Below, piece after piece: positions 8,235 through 11,657 of a DNA stretch of 11,657 bases (within the stretch, counting starts at the first letter, position 1; each line of letters begins with the position of its first letter). The notes under the pieces were generated by a model. It did not search any database and was not told where the DNA came from. It saw only the letters and a list, made by a program, of their open reading frames with translations. A program made the position numbers and the translations under genes. Origin of the DNA: Bacillota bacterium (GTDB lineage: Bacteria > Bacillota_C > Negativicutes > CTSoil-072); the NCBI GenBank assembly GCA_017861495.1, contig JAGFXW010000049.1, positions 1 through 11,657 on the forward strand, written 5' to 3'.

Positions 8235-10082
8235 ATGTTTCAGATGCTTCGGCGGGTGCTGATTGGAAAGCCGCTCCATAACCAGGAGATGGAACACGAA
8301 AAACTACCCAAATGGAAAGCGTTAGCCATTTTTTCTTCGGATGCCTTGTCTTCGGTAGCGTATGGTCCTGAACAGATTGTTATTATGCTTGTTGCAATAC
8401 CCGGCATACTCGCTTATGGTTATATGGGTTATATTTCCTTTGCGATTTTGCTCTTGCTGGGAATTGTGACGCTTTCTTATGTTCAGGTAGCGAGAGCGAA
8501 TTGCGGCGGCGGCGGCTCTTATATGGTTGCCAAAAATAATTTGGGTGAATTGCCAGCCCTTACGGCAGCCGCATCCCTCTTTGCCGATTATGTATTAACA
8601 GTAGCAGTTAGTGTGTCGGCGGGGACAGCAGCGTTGATCTCCGCGTTTCCGGCTTTAATTCCGTATGAAGTCAGTCTCGATTTATTTGTGCTGTTTGCAA
8701 TTTTGATGCTGGTTAATCTGCGGGGAGTTCGTGAATCATCCACGGCCTTTGTTTTTCCCACGTATGCGTTTATTTTCGGTATTTTTGTATTGATCGGAAC
8801 GGGAATTTACCAAGTGGCAACGCAAGGCGCGCCGGTCATACCGGTGGAGTCGATGCAGCGACAATGGGACTGGACAGTCTTTGCTTTGATTTTGCGGGCG
8901 TTTGCCAGTGGCTGTAGTTCGATGACCGGGGTCGAGGCGATCTCCGATGGCGTTCCCATGTTTCGGGAGCCGTCCGTTCGCAATGCCGCTACGACAACGT
9001 ACTGGATGTCTTGTATTCTTGGAGTTATGTTTTTAGGGATTTCCGGACTGGTCATGCATTATCACATCCTTCCCATACCGGATGTAACTGCTTTGTCGCA
9101 AATTGCCGAGCTTACTTTCGGCAGAAATATAATGTACTATTATCTCCAAATTTCTACCATGCTGGTTTTATATTTGGCAGCGAATACGTCCTATAACGGC
9201 TTGCCGCCGTTGTTCTTTTTCCTGGCGCGTGACGGCTATATGCCGCGTTATTTGGGCCAACGGGGCGAGCGGCTTAGTTTTTCCAACGGAATTATTTTAC
9301 TTACAGTTTTGGCTGCGGTCTTAATCATTATTTATCAGGGAAACACGGAGCATTTGATTTCCCTGTATGCGATCGGTGTTTTCTTATCCTTTACCATTGC
9401 TCAGACGGGGATGGTTGTTCACTGGCGGCGTGAAAAAGGAAGCGGTTGGACTTTGCGGGCCGTAATTAATGCGATCGGCGCAATTGTTACCGGCATTGTC
9501 GTATTGATCGTTGCGGTAACGAAATTTATCTATGGCGCTTGGATTGTCATTGTGTTCATCCCGATTATGATCCGGGTATTCAAAGCGATACGCAGCCATT
9601 ACAATGATATGGCGGAACAGTTGCATTTACCGCTGGAATATCTGAATCCGGACGAAGAGCACTCGTTCCATATGGGACGGAATATTGTCATTGTACCGAT
9701 TTCCAGTCCAACAGTTGTTGTCATGGAAACCTTGAAATACGCCAAGCATATCAGCGACGACGTGACGGCCGTGCATATTTCCACCGACGAGGAGAGTCGG
9801 AAAAAGGTCGAGGAAAAATGGCAGTGCTGGAACCCGGGCGTGCCGTTGGTCAATGTCAATTCGCCGTATCGTTTGCTGATGCAGCCGTTGTTCGATTATA
9901 TTACCATGCTGGAAAAACAGCGTCAGCCGGAAGATTACATTACGGTACTGATCCCGGAATTTGAAACGAAAAAATTATGGCACCGGTTCTTGCACAACCA
10001 AACCGGTTGGATTTTGCGGACCATGCTGTTGCTGAAAAAGAATGTGGTCGTTACAACGATCCCGTTCCATTTGCGGAAGTAA
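8235..10082 (+). CDS. kimA: KimA-type potassium importer (APC superfamily)
   Basis: This is a high-affinity potassium uptake permease of the amino acid-polyamine-cation superfamily, in the cytoplasmic membrane. The 615-aa protein follows Bacillus subtilis KimA (YdaO) closely, as I recall that sequence. Shared stretches include the N-terminal FLIGKPL-like motif (RVLIGKPL), SSDALSSVAYGPEQI, SAGTAALISAFPAL, SGCSSMTGVEAIS, LARDGYMPR, LYAIGVF and the C-terminal LWHRFLHNQ. About 12 membrane segments are followed by a cytoplasmic domain from about residue 470. I chose ATG at 8235 because it aligns with the KimA N-terminus and has GGAGG 13 bases upstream; ATG 8199 and 8214 are alternatives. The upstream c-di-AMP riboswitch supports the potassium assignment, because c-di-AMP signals sufficient potassium. 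Confidence 0.93.
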   Translation: MFQMLRRVLIGKPLHNQEMEHEKLPKWKALAIFSSDALSSVAYGPEQIVIMLVAIPGILAYGYMGYISFAILLLLGIVTLSYVQVARANCGGGGSYMVAKNNLGELPALTAAASLFADYVLTVAVSVSAGTAALISAFPALIPYEVSLDLFVLFAILMLVNLRGVRESSTAFVFPTYAFIFGIFVLIGTGIYQVATQGAPVIPVESMQRQWDWTVFALILRAFASGCSSMTGVEAISDGVPMFREPSVRNAATTTYWMSCILGVMFLGISGLVMHYHILPIPDVTALSQIAELTFGRNIMYYYLQISTMLVLYLAANTSYNGLPPLFFFLARDGYMPRYLGQRGERLSFSNGIILLTVLAAVLIIIYQGNTEHLISLYAIGVFLSFTIAQTGMVVHWRREKGSGWTLRAVINAIGAIVTGIVVLIVAVTKFIYGAWIVIVFIPIMIRVFKAIRSHYNDMAEQLHLPLEYLNPDEEHSFHMGRNIVIVPISSPTVVVMETLKYAKHISDDVTAVHISTDEESRKKVEEKWQCWNPGVPLVNVNSPYRLLMQPLFDYITMLEKQRQPEDYITVLIPEFETKKLWHRFLHNQTGWILRTMLLLKKNVVVTTIPFHLRK

Positions 10083-10114
10083 AAGATTTTATCCATACCC
10101 GATTAACTGGATTG

Positions 10115-10166
10115 AATTAACCTATGGGATCTGTTTTTTTGACAGATTTCATAGGTTAATTTTTTT
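10115..10166 (+). terminator. Strong intrinsic terminator after kimA
   Basis: AATTAACCTATG (10115-10126) plus ATCTGT (10129-10134) pair with ACAGAT (10142-10147) plus CATAGGTTAATT (10150-10161). The GG/TT step between them can form G-U pairs, giving about 20 bp around a T-rich loop. Seven T follow. It closes the kimA unit 30 bases after its stop. Confidence 0.92.
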
Positions 10167-10185
10167 CGTATAGAACATTTTAAAC

Positions 10186-10221
10186 AACTTGTACCATCGC
10201 GATAAAAACGTAGTGCAAGTT
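10186..10221. repeat. Inverted repeat upstream of the csoR promoter
   Basis: AACTTGTAC (10186-10194) and GTGCAAGTT (10213-10221) are 9-bp arms with one G-U type mismatch and an 18-base spacer. They lie immediately upstream of the csoR -35 element, which is where an additional regulator could bind. No consensus was recognised. Confidence 0.35.
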
Positions 10222-10228
10222 ATTTTGA

Positions 10229-10257
10229 TTGTATTTGTTCATAGCTAGTTTTATAAT
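10229..10257 (+). promoter_or_regulatory. csoR: Promoter of csoR-copA
   Basis: A -35 TTGTAT (10229-10234) and a perfect -10 TATAAT (10252-10257) are separated by exactly 17 bp. The -10 element lies inside the left arm of the CsoR-type operator, and the predicted start near 10264 lies in the palindrome, so a bound repressor would block polymerase. Confidence 0.75.
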
Positions 10258-10286
10258 ATACTATACAGGGGTATAGTATATTATAA
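10251..10286. promoter_or_regulatory. CsoR-type copper operator, perfect 16-bp palindrome
   Basis: TTATAATATACTATAC (10251-10266) and GTATAGTATATTATAA (10271-10286) are perfect inverted repeats around AGGG. The core ATAC-AGGG-GTAT with its G-tract is the typical type of site bound by CsoR-family repressors. It overlaps the csoR promoter, which implies autorepression that is relieved by Cu(I). Confidence 0.85.
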
Positions 10287-10294
10287 TTCGTGTA

Positions 10295-10585
10295 ATGAAT
10301 GGGGTGAACCTTACTTTGTTGAATGAACAGGAGAAGAGTGACATTACCCGCCGGCTGCGGAAAGTAGGCGGGCAAATCAATGGTATTGAAAAAATGGTCA
10401 ATGACAGCCGTTATTGCGTCGATTTATTGCAACAAGTAATTGCTGCGCGGTCGGCGTTGAGTCAAGTTGCGCTGATCATCCTGGAAAGCCATACGAAAAG
10501 TTGTGTTGTTAATGCAATCCGCGATGATAGGGCAGAAGAGTCCATTGAAGAACTGATGAAGGTTTTGTCGAAGTTTGCGAAATAG
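10295..10585 (+). CDS. csoR: Copper-sensing transcriptional repressor CsoR
   Basis: This small all-helical repressor binds its operator without copper and releases it when Cu(I) binds. The three copper ligands are present with exact family spacing: C41, H66 and C70 (C-x24-H-x3-C). The second-shell allosteric Tyr and Glu of copper CsoRs also match (Y40 and E86, the latter 16 residues after the last cysteine). This separates it from the nickel (RcnR) and persulfide (CstR) relatives. The length is 96 aa from ATG 10295, which has no clear ribosome site. GTG 10304 or TTG 10316 behind GGGGTGA are alternatives, and the TTG would give an MLNEQEK start that looks typical of the family. The copA gene follows after 39 bases, so both are probably co-transcribed. 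Confidence 0.95.
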   Translation: MNGVNLTLLNEQEKSDITRRLRKVGGQINGIEKMVNDSRYCVDLLQQVIAARSALSQVALIILESHTKSCVVNAIRDDRAEESIEELMKVLSKFAK

Positions 10586-10624
10586 AAATTTGTTTTTTGA
10601 TTTTGTTGAGGCAGGTGAAGAATA

Positions 10625-11657
10625 ATGACAGAGAAGAGTAAAGCAACAAAACTAGCATCTACAACGTTGAAGATCAGCGGCATGACCTGCGCCGCGTGCT
10701 CGGCGCGGATTGAAAAAGCCTTGAATAAAATGCCGGGTGTGGAGAAGGCAGCCGTGAACCTGGCGGCGGAAAAGGCGGCTGTTACTTACGAGCAACCCCA
10801 AACCAGCTTGCAGGAGATTGCCGCGAAAGTGGAAGATCTAGGTTACCAGGTTATCAAAGACAAGGTGGAATTGAAAATCACCGGCATGACCTGCGCCGCT
10901 TGCTCGGCACGGATTGAAAAGGCCTTGAATAAAATGCCGGGTGTATACCAGGCTGTAGTTAACCTTGCAGTAGAAAAAGCAACTATTGAATACAATAGCA
11001 GTGATATTGGCATCAAAGATTTCAAGGCAAAGATCGAAGATCTCGGTTATGGAGCCCATAGCTTGGCAGATGCTGGCGAAGTCGACAAGGAAAAAGAGGT
11101 TCGGCAAGCAGAGGTTGCTCATCAACGGTTCCGGCTCATCACTTCTGCCGTATTTTCCGTACCGCTATTATTGGGAATGATCCTGCATATGACAGGAATT
11201 ATGGGATCGGTTGCCCATTTCTTAATGAATCCTTATTTGCAATGGTTTTTGGCTACGCCGGTGCAGCTTATCGCCGGCTGGCAGTTTTACCGCGGTGCGT
11301 TCCTGGCTTTGAAAAACGGCAGCGCCAATATGGACGTGCTGGTTGTCTTGGGAACATCCGCCGCCTATCTATATAGTGTCGTCAATGTGCTGGTAGGGAG
11401 CCATGAGCTGTACTTTGAAACCTCCGCCATTCTTATTACGTTGATTATTTTAGGAAAGTTTTTGGAAGCGATGGCGAAAGGCCGCACATCGGAAGCCCTC
11501 AAGGCCTTGATGGGGCTGCGCGCCAAAACAGCCCGGGTTTTGCGTGACGGACAGGAAATGGATATTGCGGTGGAAGAGGTGGTCGCAGGCGATATTGTGA
11601 TCGTCCGGCCGGGCGAGAAAATCCCGGTTGACGGATTAATCACAGACGGAACTTCGG
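10625..11657 (+). CDS. copA: Copper-exporting P1B-type ATPase CopA, N-terminal part (cut by window end)
   Basis: This copper pump expels Cu(I) using ATP. The visible 344 codons run off the right edge. Two heavy-metal-associated domains come first, each with GMTCAAC (cysteines C22/C25 and C90/C93). A linker follows, then membrane segments from about residue 175 and the start of the actuator domain (VEEVVAGDIVIVRPGEKIPVD). The CPC metal motif, DKTG phosphorylation site and ATP-binding domain would lie beyond the window. The ATG at 10625 has AGGTGA 6 bases upstream. It is directly downstream of csoR, as in many Firmicutes copper operons, and no separate copZ chaperone gene lies between them. Nothing in the visible part suggests a broken gene. 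Confidence 0.96.
   Translation, partial: MTEKSKATKLASTTLKISGMTCAACSARIEKALNKMPGVEKAAVNLAAEKAAVTYEQPQTSLQEIAAKVEDLGYQVIKDKVELKITGMTCAACSARIEKALNKMPGVYQAVVNLAVEKATIEYNSSDIGIKDFKAKIEDLGYGAHSLADAGEVDKEKEVRQAEVAHQRFRLITSAVFSVPLLLGMILHMTGIMGSVAHFLMNPYLQWFLATPVQLIAGWQFYRGAFLALKNGSANMDVLVVLGTSAAYLYSVVNVLVGSHELYFETSAILITLIILGKFLEAMAKGRTSEALKALMGLRAKTARVLRDGQEMDIAVEEVVAGDIVIVRPGEKIPVDGLITDGTS
10679..10944 (+). repeat. copA: Near-identical internal duplication within copA HMA domains
   Basis: Bases 10679-10740 and 10883-10944, 204 bp apart, match at 59 of 62 positions. The three differences are all at third codon positions and silent, so the 20 encoded residues from GMTCAAC to the PGV motif are identical. 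The rest of the two domains has diverged clearly. This points to recent gene conversion or a strong local constraint at the DNA level. Confidence 0.85.

Noticed and set aside
10586..10624. copZ copper chaperone between csoR and copA
   Set aside because: Only 39 bases are available; they hold just the copA ribosome site.

Overview
The window looks like chromosomal DNA of an anaerobic or microaerobic Firmicute. I lean towards the Negativicutes (Sporomusaceae-like), but this is inference. The reasons are an NrdD-like small protein, a c-di-AMP (ydaO-type) riboswitch in front of a KimA-type potassium importer, a Firmicutes-style CsoR-CopA copper pair, strong AGGAGG ribosome sites and a moderate G+C content. 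No rRNA, tRNA, CRISPR array or transposase gene is visible.

Layout. (1) Positions 1-116, minus strand: a set of strong hairpins that resembles a HEARO / IscB omega-RNA. Its partner iscB gene, if present, would lie off the left edge. (2) 120-2271, minus strand: a resB-ccsB (resC) pair for System II cytochrome c maturation, with a 14-bp gene overlap. The putative omega-RNA begins a few bases after the ccsB stop codon. (3) 2495-3583: a zinc-dependent, NAD-type alcohol dehydrogenase. (4) 3599-4064: an inverted repeat, a tiny leader-like ORF, a 91-aa protein whose C-terminus resembles the glycyl-radical tail of anaerobic ribonucleotide reductase (NrdD) without the zinc cysteines, and a 19-bp terminator. 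(5) 4115-6310, minus strand: full-length catalase-peroxidase KatG, then an AT-rich, repeat-containing spacer of about 450 bp. (6) 6766-7791: a MoeA/MogA-like molybdopterin-binding protein with a four-cysteine C-terminal tail. (7) 7965-10166: promoter-like -10 element, c-di-AMP riboswitch, intrinsic terminator, kimA, and a strong terminator. (8) 10229 to the right edge: csoR promoter and perfect operator palindrome, csoR, and copA, which is cut by the window end.

How the parts work together. The right half holds two self-contained homeostasis modules: potassium, controlled by c-di-AMP through RNA, and copper, controlled by CsoR through DNA. The left half is about redox life: cytochrome c assembly, an alcohol dehydrogenase, peroxide defence and a small glycyl-radical-like protein. 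The most interesting candidates for something undescribed are the stand-alone NrdD-tail protein, which could be a spare-part protein in the style of GrcA/YfiD, and the omega-RNA-like element at the ccsB stop codon.
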